A stretch of DNA of 64,000 nucleotides, from positions 812,732 through 876,731 of the forward strand of contig JAIBAY010000001.1 in the NCBI GenBank assembly GCA_019694975.1. Reading direction: 5' to 3'. Positions 49,202 through 58,688 of the stretch are shown one piece after another. Numbering within the stretch: position 1 is the stretch's first letter; each line of letters begins with the position of its first letter. A program made the translations under genes and the position numbers. Source of the DNA: Chitinophagales bacterium. GTDB lineage: Bacteria > Bacteroidota > Bacteroidia > Chitinophagales > UBA10324. A model generated the notes under the pieces. The model worked only from the letters and a program-made list of their open reading frames with translations. It was not told the DNA's origin and ran no database searches.

Positions 49202-49666
49202 GGTATTGAATTTTCCGCAAGTTAATAATTTGATACGATGCGGGTAGGGAGCAAGTAAACCCTGTGGTACCCTGATGGATGCATTCCATCACATTGTGTT
49301 CCCGGCTGTCAGATGAAGCGATGCTTTCCATCGTTTTATTGAACTGCTTAGGTTGCAGATAGGGTGAAATGAGCGGCTGGCATCGCTACTCTTCGAACCT
49401 GCGCAGACCTGAAAAACTTCACGTATCTTCCACGCAGCATTAATCTTGAGCAGCAGGCATGACCTGAACGATTTAGTGAAAACACCAATGACGCATGTGA
49501 TAAATTTTGCCCTGCTTTTTGAGCAAAGAAGCCAAAGCATGATGCGTAAATCAAACAGCCAAAACAGGATTTTACTTTAATGTTCATCGTACCAGCTCAA
49601 TATTCAAAAACAGCTTGTAACAAAATTCCCTAGTCGTCCTATTCAGCTTCCCTAAAACAAACTCCC
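49202..49666. other. Intergenic region without a credible gene
   Basis: About 465 bp between the divergent thioredoxin-family and SPFH genes. It should hold both promoters, but no exact TAnnTTTG box was found on either strand. The short frames are not convincing. Confidence 0.45.
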
Positions 49667-50572
49667 ATGTTCATCGTCATACTTGCCATCATAGGAATAA
49701 TTGCCGGTTTCATCCTGCAAGCCAATGAACGCACCCGTACCGCTTCGCGGATAGTAAAAGTGATTGCCGTTGTGATGCTGGCCACGGGCCTTGCCTTTTC
49801 CTGCATTGTGCAGATTGAAGCAGGCGAAGTCGGCGTTCCCACCTTGTTTGGTAAAGTCAGCGGCCGTATTCTCAGCAGTGGTTTAAATTTCGTCAATCCG
49901 TTTGTGGTGGTGAAGAAGTTCGATATCCGCACGCAGAATTATACCATGGCCGGCGCTTATGATGAAGGCGACCGCGTGGGAGAAGATGCGATGCGTGTGC
50001 TGACATCTGACGGGCTGGAGTTAGTGCTCGATGTTTCCGTGTTGTATCGCGTGATACCGTCGGAAACGCCCAAAATCCTTACGACGATAGGAGAAAGCTA
50101 TGAAGATGTAATTGTGCGGCCGATTGCACGCACCAAAATCCGCGATAATGCGACAGGCTACACGGCGATTGATCTTTACTCGTTCAAACGTGAAGAGTTT
50201 CAGCAGAAAGTTTTTACCAGCATAGAAAAAGAATTCAGGACGCGCGGTATGGAACTGGAACAGCTGCTCGTGCGTAACATCACGCTTCCCGAATCGGTGA
50301 AAACATCTATTGAGTCAAAAATACAGGCAGAGCAGGAAGCGCAAAAGATGGAATTCGTACTGCAGAAAGAAAAACAGGAAGCGGAACGCAAGCGCGTGGA
50401 AGCTCAAGGTATCGCTGACTATCAGCGTATCGTGAGCCAGACCTTAACGAACAATCAGTTGCAATATGAAATGATTAAGGCGTATAAAGAACTTGCGCTT
50501 TCAGGTAACAGCAAAGTCCTGATCATGGGTGATATGAAAGGTGGCGTTCCCATTATCCTGGGCGACAAATAA
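49667..50572 (+). CDS. SPFH/Band 7 (prohibitin-like) membrane protein
   Basis: A 301-residue protein. Two hydrophobic stretches at the N-terminus (MFIVILAIIGIIAGFILQA; VIAVVMLATGLAFSCIV) anchor it. Then comes an SPFH/prohibitin domain (GEVGVPTLFGKVSGRILSSG, DGLELVLDVSVLYRVIP, VRPIARTKIRDNATGY) and a long charged coiled coil (residues ~205-260; QAEQEAQKMEFVLQKEKQEA). The family forms oligomeric rings in the membrane that organise proteases and lipid domains. It stands alone; the next gene is about 230 bp downstream. The call is secure, the partner unknown. Confidence 0.9.
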   Translation: MFIVILAIIGIIAGFILQANERTRTASRIVKVIAVVMLATGLAFSCIVQIEAGEVGVPTLFGKVSGRILSSGLNFVNPFVVVKKFDIRTQNYTMAGAYDEGDRVGEDAMRVLTSDGLELVLDVSVLYRVIPSETPKILTTIGESYEDVIVRPIARTKIRDNATGYTAIDLYSFKREEFQQKVFTSIEKEFRTRGMELEQLLVRNITLPESVKTSIESKIQAEQEAQKMEFVLQKEKQEAERKRVEAQGIADYQRIVSQTLTNNQLQYEMIKAYKELALSGNSKVLIMGDMKGGVPIILGDK

Positions 50573-50772
50573 CGGAGGCTGCTCACCACTTCGTATAAGC
50601 GGATCATGATTTTACCGCATTAATAAAAGAATGCAAGGCAGTGGCAATTAATATTGCTCGGTATCCATTGCTGATTAGACGGGAAACAACTTTGGTCGCT
50701 TGCAAAATCGTGGCTGGAAAATTGATGTGTCACGGAACTTACATCAGCATGAGTCCGCTGTCTTTTTTGTCC

Positions 50773-50780
50773 TATTTTTG
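50773..50780 (+). promoter_or_regulatory. Candidate -7 box for murF-alr
   Basis: TATTTTTG is an exact match to TAnnTTTG, 25 bp before the ATG of the MurF-Alr gene. No TTG lies at the ideal -33 distance, so support is from the -7 box and position only. Confidence 0.4.
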
Positions 50781-50805
50781 CCGCTACATTGTTGATATCA
50801 ATTAA

Positions 50806-53334
50806 ATGGAGATGAAAGGCTACTCGCCGGAACAACTGGCGAAAATTGTAAAAGGGAAGCTCATACAGAAAGCAGCTGATAACAATGTTGAACATATTGT
50901 GCTGGACAGCCGGAAGGTCAGCTATTCCACGCATGCTGTTTTTTTTGCGCTGAAAGGCGTACGCAGAGACGGTCATCATTACATCGCAGAGCTTTATCAG
51001 AAAGGTGTCCGCAATTTTATTGTGAGCGACGTGCCGGAAGAAGGCGCGTTTGACGAAGCAAATATTATCAAGGTAAAGGATACGGTGCAGGCACTGCAAC
51101 TGCTGGCCGCGAACCACCGGAGCAGGTTTGCCATACCCGTGATTGGTGTCACCGGCAGTAACGGAAAAACCATTGTGAAAGAATGGCTCTACCAGCTGAT
51201 GCAGCCTGACTATAACATCATCCGCAGCCCGAAAAGCTACAATTCACAGATTGGTGTGCCGCTGTCGGTATGGCAAATGAATGAGATGCATCAGCTCGCC
51301 ATCTTCGAAGCCGGCATTTCACAACCGGATGAAATGCAGAACCTGCAGAAGATCATTCAGCCCACCATCGGCATCTTCACTAATATCGGGAAAGCACACG
51401 GTGAAGGATTCCTGAACATACGGCAGAAGATCAATGAGAAGCTCAAACTCTTCATTCATGCCGATATCATCATTTTTTGCCGCGACTATCTCGACATCAA
51501 TGAATGCCTGATGACGGCCAAGGCGCAGATGAAAAAAGCAGATCCTGATTTTGAAGGACTGAAAACATTTTCATGGTCAAAGAACAACCTCGATGCCGAT
51601 GTGCAGGTGAAGAGTATCGTGAAAAACAGCGGCCTCACCCACCTGGTGCTGGAAGAAAAAGGAGAGCAGTTCTCCTTTTCCATTCCGTTTATGGATGACG
51701 CCTCCATTGAAAATGCCATTCATTGCTGGATGCTGATGCATTATCTCGGCGTGGCGCCTGCCATCACTGCCCACCGGATGCTCGACCTCAACCGCGTGGC
51801 AATGCGGCTGGAGATGAATGATGCCATCAACAACTGTTCACTGATCAACGACAGCTATAACTCTGATCTGAATTCACTGGCCATCGCACTCGATTTCCTC
51901 GATCAGCAAAAACAGCATGAGAAAAAGACGCTGATACTTTCCGATATCCTGGAAAGCGGTGTGGCAGACGAAAAACTTTACCGCGATGTGAGCCAGCTGG
52001 TTTCATCGAAAGGAGTCGACCGCCTGATCGGCATCGGCGAAAATATCTCGAGACAGCAGGCACTCTTCACAGGCAACCCGCGGCTCACCGCTTCCTTCTA
52101 TCCTTCCACAGAAGATTTTCTTCATGTGTTTTCAGGTGATCAGTTTGCCGATGAGACGATCCTGCTCAAGGGCGCGCGTCCTTTTGCATTTGAACGGATC
52201 GGCAAGCGGCTCGAACAAAAGGCTCATGAGACCATCCTGGAAATCGACCTGAATGCACTGCTGCATAACCTCTCCGTATTCCAGGGATTGCTGAAGCCGG
52301 AAACGAAAATTATGGTGATGGTGAAAGCATTTTCCTACGGCAGCGGCAGCTTTGAAGTGGCCAATGCGCTGCAGTTTCATAAATCCGATTACCTCGCCGT
52401 TGCTTATGCCGATGAAGGCGTTGAATTGCGGAAGGCCGGCATCACGATGCCTGTGATGGTAATGAACCCGGAGCAGAAAAGCTTTGATGCAATCATTCAG
52501 TATCAGCTGGAGCCAGAACTATACAGCATCAGGTTGTTAAAACAGTTTATTCATGCCGTTTCCCTGGTGCCGGAAAAAGTGAAGGATGGTTATCCCGTGC
52601 ACCTTGAACTTGAGACCGGACTGAACCGGCTTGGCCTGCATGCAAATGACCTCGATGAGGTGTACAGGCTGCTGTCTGACGGTACGCAGCTGCGTGTCAA
52701 AACAGTTTTCACGCACCTGGCTGGCAGTGAAGATCCTTCGCTCGATGACTATTCACGCATGCAGATTCACCGGTTCAGTATGATGAGTGAATCCATCATC
52801 CGTCAGCTCCGTTACCCCGTGTGGCGGCATGTGCTGAACTCGGCAGGCATCTCCAGGTTTCCCGATGCTCAGTTTGAGATGGTGCGGTTAGGGATCGGAC
52901 TGTATGGAATTGATGCTACAGAAAAAGTGCAGCAGCAGCTGAAGAATGTGAGCACGCTGAAGACAACCATTTCACAGATAAAAAAGATCTGCACCGGCGA
53001 AACGGTTGGATATGGCAGAATGGGTATCGCTGCCGGCGAGATGACGATTGCCACCGTCGGCATTGGTTATGCTGATGGCCTCGACAGAAGCCTGAGCCGC
53101 GGTGAAGGCAAGATGCTCGTACGCGGCAAGCTGGCACCGGTGATCGGCAATATCAATATGGACATGACCATGCTGGATATAAGCGGCATACCGGAAGCGG
53201 AAGAGGGCGATGAAGTGATCGTATTTGGCGAAGCACTGCCGGTGCAACAGCTTGCACAATGGGGAAAAACTATTCCTTACGAAGTGCTGAGCACTATTTC
53301 CAGGAGGGTGAAGCGCGTCTATTACCAGGAATAA
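50806..53334 (+). CDS. murF-alr: Bifunctional MurF ligase / alanine racemase
   Basis: An 842-residue fusion. Residues 1-465 are UDP-N-acetylmuramoyl-tripeptide:D-alanyl-D-alanine ligase: N-terminal DSRKVSYSTHAVFFALKG, ATP loop GVTGSNGKT (114-122), and NDSYNSDLNSL with DILESG in the C-terminal domain. Residues ~475-842 are alanine racemase: the PLP-binding Lys507 in MVMVKAFSYGSG, ETGLNRLG, and the second catalytic Tyr736 in ETVGYGRMG. The enzyme makes D-alanine and adds D-Ala-D-Ala to the peptidoglycan precursor in the cytoplasm. This fusion is usual in Bacteroidota. The catalytic residues checked are intact. The ATG at 50812 is an alternative start. Confidence 0.95.
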   Translation: MEMKGYSPEQLAKIVKGKLIQKAADNNVEHIVLDSRKVSYSTHAVFFALKGVRRDGHHYIAELYQKGVRNFIVSDVPEEGAFDEANIIKVKDTVQALQLLAANHRSRFAIPVIGVTGSNGKTIVKEWLYQLMQPDYNIIRSPKSYNSQIGVPLSVWQMNEMHQLAIFEAGISQPDEMQNLQKIIQPTIGIFTNIGKAHGEGFLNIRQKINEKLKLFIHADIIIFCRDYLDINECLMTAKAQMKKADPDFEGLKTFSWSKNNLDADVQVKSIVKNSGLTHLVLEEKGEQFSFSIPFMDDASIENAIHCWMLMHYLGVAPAITAHRMLDLNRVAMRLEMNDAINNCSLINDSYNSDLNSLAIALDFLDQQKQHEKKTLILSDILESGVADEKLYRDVSQLVSSKGVDRLIGIGENISRQQALFTGNPRLTASFYPSTEDFLHVFSGDQFADETILLKGARPFAFERIGKRLEQKAHETILEIDLNALLHNLSVFQGLLKPETKIMVMVKAFSYGSGSFEVANALQFHKSDYLAVAYADEGVELRKAGITMPVMVMNPEQKSFDAIIQYQLEPELYSIRLLKQFIHAVSLVPEKVKDGYPVHLELETGLNRLGLHANDLDEVYRLLSDGTQLRVKTVFTHLAGSEDPSLDDYSRMQIHRFSMMSESIIRQLRYPVWRHVLNSAGISRFPDAQFEMVRLGIGLYGIDATEKVQQQLKNVSTLKTTISQIKKICTGETVGYGRMGIAAGEMTIATVGIGYADGLDRSLSRGEGKMLVRGKLAPVIGNINMDMTMLDISGIPEAEEGDEVIVFGEALPVQQLAQWGKTIPYEVLSTISRRVKRVYYQE

Positions 53335-53396
53335 GTGTGCGCATATTTTTCATACTATCCTGACGATGGCTGCGGAAAGATGAAAACCGGTGAGTC

Positions 53397-53702
53397 TTAT
53401 CCCACTACTTCCATAAGCGTCCGGAAAGCCACAAACTTATCCTTATATCGTTGCGCGAATTCTTCCCGCAGGGCAGCAGCATAGGTATCAATATAGTAGT
53501 TGAATGTTTCGATGCTTTCACATTCGTATTGAATAACATAGGTGGGATCTTCCTCATCAGGCTGATCCATTAACCGGCTGATGCGCGATCCAGCAAATTG
53601 CCCCGTATGGATGACATCCGGCACATGACTGCTTTTCATCCATTGCAGCCATTCGGTTTCCACTTCTTTTGCAATCTTGATGGTTACGTTGTAGAGGAGC
53701 AT
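53397..53702 (-). CDS. DUF4286 family protein
   Basis: A 101-residue cytoplasmic protein matching DUF4286 by its opening LLYNVTIKIAKEVETEWLQW, the central EDPTYVIQYECESIETFNYY and the end KFVAFRTLMEV. The size is right for the family, which has a ferredoxin-like appearance and no known function. It is followed 60 bp later by the convergent murF-alr end. It lies upstream of, but on the same strand as, nothing else close; rodA ends about 145 bp to its right. Confidence 0.8.
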   Translation of the reverse strand: MLLYNVTIKIAKEVETEWLQWMKSSHVPDVIHTGQFAGSRISRLMDQPDEEDPTYVIQYECESIETFNYYIDTYAAALREEFAQRYKDKFVAFRTLMEVVG

Positions 53703-53847
53703 GGTGAGTGGTTGGTGAAAGTCGTTAGTCGGTAGTCCTTAGTACTGAGTAGTGAATTGTTGATTCCTGGTTGTATATAAGATTACAGCAACAAATATAC
53801 AAGCTAGTCAGTGGTAACTTTGTATCGTAAGCTGGAGACACATCAAC

Positions 53848-55113
53848 TCATCGCAACACAGCCAACCTATCTCCATCCAACTTTACCAAAATGAAGAGCA
53901 AGATAGTGAATGACCACAATGACGAGCCTCCATAACTTATGAAAGGCAATGGGATGCCTATCACCGGCATTAAGCCTATCGTCATGCCGACGTTGATGAG
54001 CAGGTGGAAAAAGAGAATAGCCGCCACACCATAAGCATAGATCATCGAGAACCTGGAACGCTGCCGTTGTGCTACATGCAGTATCCGCAACAGCAATGTC
54101 AGGAAAAGCAGCAACACAAGGCTGCTTCCCAGGAAACCGTACTCCTCGCCTATCGTGCAGAAGATAAAATCGGTGCTTTGTTCCGGCACAAAATTATATT
54201 TCGTCAGTGTTCCTTTCAGGAATCCCTTGCCCCAAAGGCCGCCGGAGCCGATGGCAATTTTCGACTGACGGACATTATAGTCTGCATCCTTAACTTTAAC
54301 TTCTTTGCCTAACAAAACGCTTACACGTTGCTGCTGATGGGGCTCGAGCAGGTTATTGAAAACAAAATCTGTGGTGAGCACATAACCTGATGAGAGCACA
54401 AATGCCGCTATCATTGTAAAAAGCAGTTGCCGGTTGCGGCGCGAGAAGAAAAACAGCACAGCGCCCGTTAACAACAGCAATAGCATGAGCAGGTATTTAT
54501 CAATCACAAGCGACAATACCGACAGCATAATCACATACAATCCGATGGCGAGGTAAGAACCGGGCAAGCCGAAACGAAAAAGCACCAGGAAAAATGCCAC
54601 ATACACAATGGACGAACCCATGTCGCCCTGCAGCAGGATAAGCGCTGCAGGAAATGCAAAGAGAAGGATGGCAGTGATGCGGGTACGCATCAGCTTCATG
54701 TTGATGTTCATGCCGCTCAGGTATTTTGCCAGTGCGAGGTTGGTGGCGAACTTGGCAAACTCGGAAGGCTGCAACTGAAAACTGCCGATATCAATCCAGT
54801 TTTTATCACCCTTCACGGTGCTGCCCACTACAAATACAGCCAACACCAGCAGCATCACGGTTCCATAAATCACGTAGGCAAAGGCAGGATAGAATTTACT
54901 GTCTGTAAGCAGCACGGCGCCGGCAAGCAAAGCCGCGCCGCAGATCCAGAGAAACTGACGCCCATAGGCACGGTCGATATCAAAAATGCTGGGTTGCATT
55001 TCATCATAGGTAGCTGCGAAGATGGACAGCCATCCGATCAGGATTAATGCCATGTAGAGGCTGATCATGAACCAGTCGATGCCTTTGTTTACCGGTCGTT
55101 CCTGCTGATACAT
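53848..55113 (-). CDS. rodA: RodA, SEDS peptidoglycan glycosyltransferase
   Basis: A 421-residue polytopic membrane protein of the SEDS family with about ten membrane helices. Typical segments are DKNWIDIGSFQLQPSEFAKF, LLQGDMGSSIVYVAFF, QSKIAIGSGGLWGKGFLKGT, PEQSTDFIFCTIGEEYGFLG and the C-terminal GIPLPFISYGGSS. It polymerises glycan strands during lateral wall growth together with its class B PBP. The start overlaps the stop of the PBP2 gene by one base (TAATG), implying coupled translation. The long cytoplasmic/periplasmic loop near residues 250-290 is typical of Bacteroidota members. Confidence 0.93.
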   Translation of the reverse strand: MYQQERPVNKGIDWFMISLYMALILIGWLSIFAATYDEMQPSIFDIDRAYGRQFLWICGAALLAGAVLLTDSKFYPAFAYVIYGTVMLLVLAVFVVGSTVKGDKNWIDIGSFQLQPSEFAKFATNLALAKYLSGMNINMKLMRTRITAILLFAFPAALILLQGDMGSSIVYVAFFLVLFRFGLPGSYLAIGLYVIMLSVLSLVIDKYLLMLLLLLTGAVLFFFSRRNRQLLFTMIAAFVLSSGYVLTTDFVFNNLLEPHQQQRVSVLLGKEVKVKDADYNVRQSKIAIGSGGLWGKGFLKGTLTKYNFVPEQSTDFIFCTIGEEYGFLGSSLVLLLFLTLLLRILHVAQRQRSRFSMIYAYGVAAILFFHLLINVGMTIGLMPVIGIPLPFISYGGSSLWSFTILLFILVKLDGDRLAVLR

Positions 55114-56933
55114 TATGGATGAAGGCTGGTTTGAATCATTCTTTCCTCAAGATATTTCCTGGATGTTGAGATGGTGTCATGCAGGTATTTTTCAACCATC
55201 AGGCTGGCGATAGGTGCTCCGTAGGTAGCGCCGAAGCCTGCATTTTCAACAATCACTGCTATGGCAATGGCAGGATGATCCACCGGCGCAAAGCAAACAA
55301 AAAGCGAATGGTCTTTCCCATGTGGGTTTTCCGCTGTACCTGTTTTTCCCGCCATTGTAACACCCGGAATCTGCGCCACGGTACCGGTGCCGGCTTCCAC
55401 TACCAGCTCCATGCCCTGTATCACCAGGTCAAAATACTTTGGATCCACCGGCACCTTATGCCGAATGATCGTTTTGCTGAGCGTTGAATCATCATCAACC
55501 ACCTTTTTCACCAGGTGAGGATTGTACCAGAATCCCCTGTTGGCAATGGCAGCGATCACATTCACCATCTGCAAAGGTGTTTCACCCAGTTCGCCCTGTC
55601 CGATGCCAAGAGAAACCACACCCACGGAATTCCATCTGCCTTCACCATAAATTTTGTTGTAATAGGTCGAACCCGGCACAAATCCATAACCTTCATTCGG
55701 CAGATCAATGCCGGTTTTTACACCAATGCCAAATGTTGCGAGTGCCGCTTTCCAGTTATCCAATCCTTCTGCCACATTTTTGGTGGTGTCATGGTCTATC
55801 GTCCGGCGGAAGTAATTGCAGAAATAACTGTTACACGAATGCTGAATAGCATTGGACACACCGGGAACAAAACCGGAATGATGACAACCCACCCGCAGGC
55901 TTCCTACATAATATGCACCCGGACAATTGTATGTGCTGAATTCATGGATGGAACCTTCCTGCAGTCCGATCAACGCAAGTGTGGGTTTATAGGTAGAACC
56001 CGGTGGATAAGACGCCTTGATCGGACGATTGAAAAGCGGGTTAAGGCTGTCGATGAGCAGCTTGCGGAAATTTTTTCCGCGATCCTGCCCGGTGAGTAGC
56101 GACGGGTCATAGCTTGGGCTGCTGACCATGGCCAGCACTTCACCGGTAGCCGGTTCAATGGCGACAATACTGCCCACCTTTCCTTTCATCAGTTGTTCCC
56201 CATAGGTCTGCAGCGTGATATCCAGCGAGCTGATCATATTAAATCCCGGAATGGCTGCCGTATCAAATTTGCCTTCATTAAAACTTCCCTGCTCCCTGTT
56301 GTGTACATCCACCAGCACGAATCGCGTTCCTTTCTCGCCGCGCAATACCTTTTCATAAAATTGTTCGATGCCGCCGGTTCCCACATAATCGCCCTGCCGG
56401 TAATATCCATTCGACTGTTCAATCTGTTTGGGGGTAACCTCACTGATATAACCGAGTGTGTGTGCTGCAGAATGAAAGGGGTAAGCGCGTACGGTGCGAA
56501 CCTGTCCGTAGAATCCGGGAAACAGGTACAACTCTTCCTGCACCGTCGCATATTTCTCAACGGATATTCCTTTAACAAACAGCGAAGGCTTATACCTGGA
56601 ATACTGGCTTGCTTTCCGCAATGTTTCGCGGAAGGCGGTGTCGGAAATGCCCAGGAGGTCGCAGAACCCCAGCGTATCCATCTCCTTCACCTGTCCTGGT
56701 ATCACCCACAGGTCATACTCTTTCTGGTTGTCAATGATGAGCTTTCCTTTACGGTCAAACACCAGTCCGCGCGCCGGAAACACCGTCACCTGCCGCAGTA
56801 CATTGGCATTCGCCAGCTGCTTATATTCTTTGTTTACAATCTGCAGGTAAAAAAGCCTGGCGATGAAGATGACAACAATGATCACCATGGCATACTGAAT
56901 CGTAAACCTGCGTTGCTGAAATAAATCGGTCAT
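55113..56933 (-). CDS. mrdA: Penicillin-binding protein 2 (peptidoglycan DD-transpeptidase MrdA)
   Basis: A 606-residue class B PBP. One N-terminal membrane helix (YAMVIIVVIFIARLFYLQI) is followed by a dimerisation/pedestal domain and the transpeptidase domain with all three active-site motifs: S-x-x-K in PPGSTYKPT, S-x-N in HSCNSYF, and K-T-G in AGKTGTAENPHG. It cross-links peptidoglycan in the elongation complex with RodA, encoded directly downstream with one-base overlap. A gap of 334 bp separates it from mreD, so it may also have its own promoter. Confidence 0.94.
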   Translation of the reverse strand: MTDLFQQRRFTIQYAMVIIVVIFIARLFYLQIVNKEYKQLANANVLRQVTVFPARGLVFDRKGKLIIDNQKEYDLWVIPGQVKEMDTLGFCDLLGISDTAFRETLRKASQYSRYKPSLFVKGISVEKYATVQEELYLFPGFYGQVRTVRAYPFHSAAHTLGYISEVTPKQIEQSNGYYRQGDYVGTGGIEQFYEKVLRGEKGTRFVLVDVHNREQGSFNEGKFDTAAIPGFNMISSLDITLQTYGEQLMKGKVGSIVAIEPATGEVLAMVSSPSYDPSLLTGQDRGKNFRKLLIDSLNPLFNRPIKASYPPGSTYKPTLALIGLQEGSIHEFSTYNCPGAYYVGSLRVGCHHSGFVPGVSNAIQHSCNSYFCNYFRRTIDHDTTKNVAEGLDNWKAALATFGIGVKTGIDLPNEGYGFVPGSTYYNKIYGEGRWNSVGVVSLGIGQGELGETPLQMVNVIAAIANRGFWYNPHLVKKVVDDDSTLSKTIIRHKVPVDPKYFDLVIQGMELVVEAGTGTVAQIPGVTMAGKTGTAENPHGKDHSLFVCFAPVDHPAIAIAVIVENAGFGATYGAPIASLMVEKYLHDTISTSRKYLEERMIQTSLHP

Positions 56934-57267
56934 GGTGACTCCGTGGCGCTGACGGATAAATACTGTTTTGGAAACAAGCCTGCAAAATTACATTTCGGCA
57001 AATCATTCTCAACCGTTGCGATAAAAAGATATGCAGATAAAATATTGCCTTGCATGAATGTACACCTGACACTTGTGACGACTACCGGTTCACCCTGATG
57101 AATGAATGGTATGATCATGTTCTTCCTTTGCCCGTCAGCACAAAGTTTTTATCACCAATGATACTGCTGCGGCGTCAGAGGAATGTTGAGCGATTGCCAA
57201 CTTGTTCAGCATTACAATTCCGGGTGAAAAAATGTAAAACGGGAAGCCGTAGATAACCGGAAGGATG
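56934..57267. other. Gap between mreD and mrdA
   Basis: A 334-bp stretch without a credible gene inside the otherwise compact elongation cluster. It may hold a promoter for mrdA-rodA on the minus strand, but I could not identify an exact box. No remnant gene was recognised. Confidence 0.4.
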
Positions 57268-57792
57268 TTATAGTGCTGCCCGTTTCCTCCGCTTGTAAAA
57301 AAGATATTGCAAAGTGATCATCAGCGCCAGTGACACGACGGTGCTCACGGCAATTTTAGATAACACGAATAAGAACTGGCTGAAGCTCAGTGTCTCGAGC
57401 ATGAAAAAAACGAGGTGATGCATGAAGACCAGCACGGCGGCATACACGATGAACCATAAGAAACCCATGGAAGCAATAGTCGGTTTGTCTTCCGGCTGAT
57501 AGCCTGCAGCCGGCCGTAACAGGTTGATCATGTAGGGCCGCAGAAAAGCCACCACGGTAGTAGCGGCGGCATGCATACCGAGTGAGTTGGAATAGAGGTC
57601 AATCACCAGTCCTGCAGCAAATCCTGTGATAAGCACCAGCAGGGCCGGCATTTCGATGGGCAGCAGCAGTATGAACAGCGGATAGATGTATGGATTGAAC
57701 AAGCCATGCAGGTGCACATTATTCAGTATCATCACCTGTGCAAAGGCCAGCAGCGCGAAGCGGATAATATAACCGGTAATGCTACTTAACAT
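57268..57792 (-). CDS. mreD: Rod shape-determining membrane protein MreD
   Basis: A 174-residue protein with five or so membrane helices (for example YIIRFALLAFAQVMILNNV, PALLVLITGFAAGLVIDLYS, WFIVYAAVLVFMHHLVFFML) and the family segment GLVIDLYSNSLGMHAAATT. MreD is the small integral-membrane partner of MreC in the rod complex. Its start overlaps the mreC stop by 11 bases. The call rests on helix pattern, the conserved segment and gene order. Confidence 0.88.
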   Translation of the reverse strand: MLSSITGYIIRFALLAFAQVMILNNVHLHGLFNPYIYPLFILLLPIEMPALLVLITGFAAGLVIDLYSNSLGMHAAATTVVAFLRPYMINLLRPAAGYQPEDKPTIASMGFLWFIVYAAVLVFMHHLVFFMLETLSFSQFLFVLSKIAVSTVVSLALMITLQYLFYKRRKRAAL

Positions 57793-58615
57793 CTTCTGTT
57801 TTGTTGTTCAGCGAATCGATCTCTGCGCCCATGAGGTTATTCACCACATACACATAATCGAGTTTCTTGAAATCAGCAGTGAGCCGTACACGGATATCAT
57901 AGAAGTTACCAGGTTCTTTTAAAGCGAAGCGCTCAATGGTTCCGATGGGTATACCATCCGGAAAAATGCGCGACACACCACTGGTGAAGATGGTATCGCC
58001 ATTGTGTAATTGTTCCTGCCGGGCAATCTCTTCGAGGTTGACAAAATAGGGGCTGGCACCGTCCCATTTGATGGTGCCGCGACTGCCTTCCCTGCGCACA
58101 CGGGCGCTTACCGTTACCTGCGAATGAAGCAAAGAGTAAAGACTGGCGTAGTGTTCTGATACATTTTTTACAATACCCACAACACCGGATGGGCTGATAA
58201 CGGCCATACGGGGCGTAATGCCCTGGTCGCGGCCTTTGTTGATGATGATGTAATTATTGATACGGTTGGTGGAGATCTGAATGACTTCGGCGGGGATGTA
58301 GGAATATACCTGCCGGCCGGCAGTATCTCTTCTGAACTGCAAGGTGGCGGAATCCGTGTAGAAGGAGGCGGCCTGATTGGAACGCAGGCGGGCATTCTCC
58401 ATAGCGAGTTCTTTATTGTGTTCACCCAGCATCAGGTAGCCGGTCACCTCTGTATAAACTGCATAAGATCTGCCCACCACTTCATCGCTGATGTTCAGTA
58501 CAGCAGCACGCTGATATCCATTATTGCGTATCATCAATGCCACAGCAATCGCTTCAAGCAAAAGGAAGAGGAAGAAGGCACGGTAGTGGTAAATGAAGGA
58601 AAACAGGTTACGCAT
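57782..58615 (-). CDS. mreC: Rod shape-determining protein MreC
   Basis: A 277-residue protein: one N-terminal membrane helix (YRAFFLFLLLEAIAVALMI), a short coiled coil (around 70-100) and a periplasmic double beta-barrel (NNYIIINKGRDQGITPRMAV, GVVGIVKNVSEHYASL, GDTIFTSGVSRIFPDGIPIG). MreC bridges MreB and PBP2/RodA. It lies 73 bp downstream of mreB and overlaps mreD. Length and motifs fit Bacteroidota members. Confidence 0.93.
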   Translation of the reverse strand: MRNLFSFIYHYRAFFLFLLLEAIAVALMIRNNGYQRAAVLNISDEVVGRSYAVYTEVTGYLMLGEHNKELAMENARLRSNQAASFYTDSATLQFRRDTAGRQVYSYIPAEVIQISTNRINNYIIINKGRDQGITPRMAVISPSGVVGIVKNVSEHYASLYSLLHSQVTVSARVRREGSRGTIKWDGASPYFVNLEEIARQEQLHNGDTIFTSGVSRIFPDGIPIGTIERFALKEPGNFYDIRVRLTADFKKLDYVYVVNNLMGAEIDSLNNKTEDVK

Positions 58616-58688
58616 GCCGTATATGGTAAAAAATCATTCGATAGCAGGTATTGATTCCTTACTTCATCCGGAATGACGCCCGATGATC

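Noticed and set aside
53705..53770. Low-complexity AGTCGGTAGTCCTTAGTA-like stretch upstream of the DUF4286 gene
   Set aside because: Short, irregular and without a second copy in the window; treated as ordinary intergenic simple sequence.
56193..56924. Open frame of 243 codons opposite mrdA
   Set aside because: Antisense shadow of a clear penicillin-binding protein gene.
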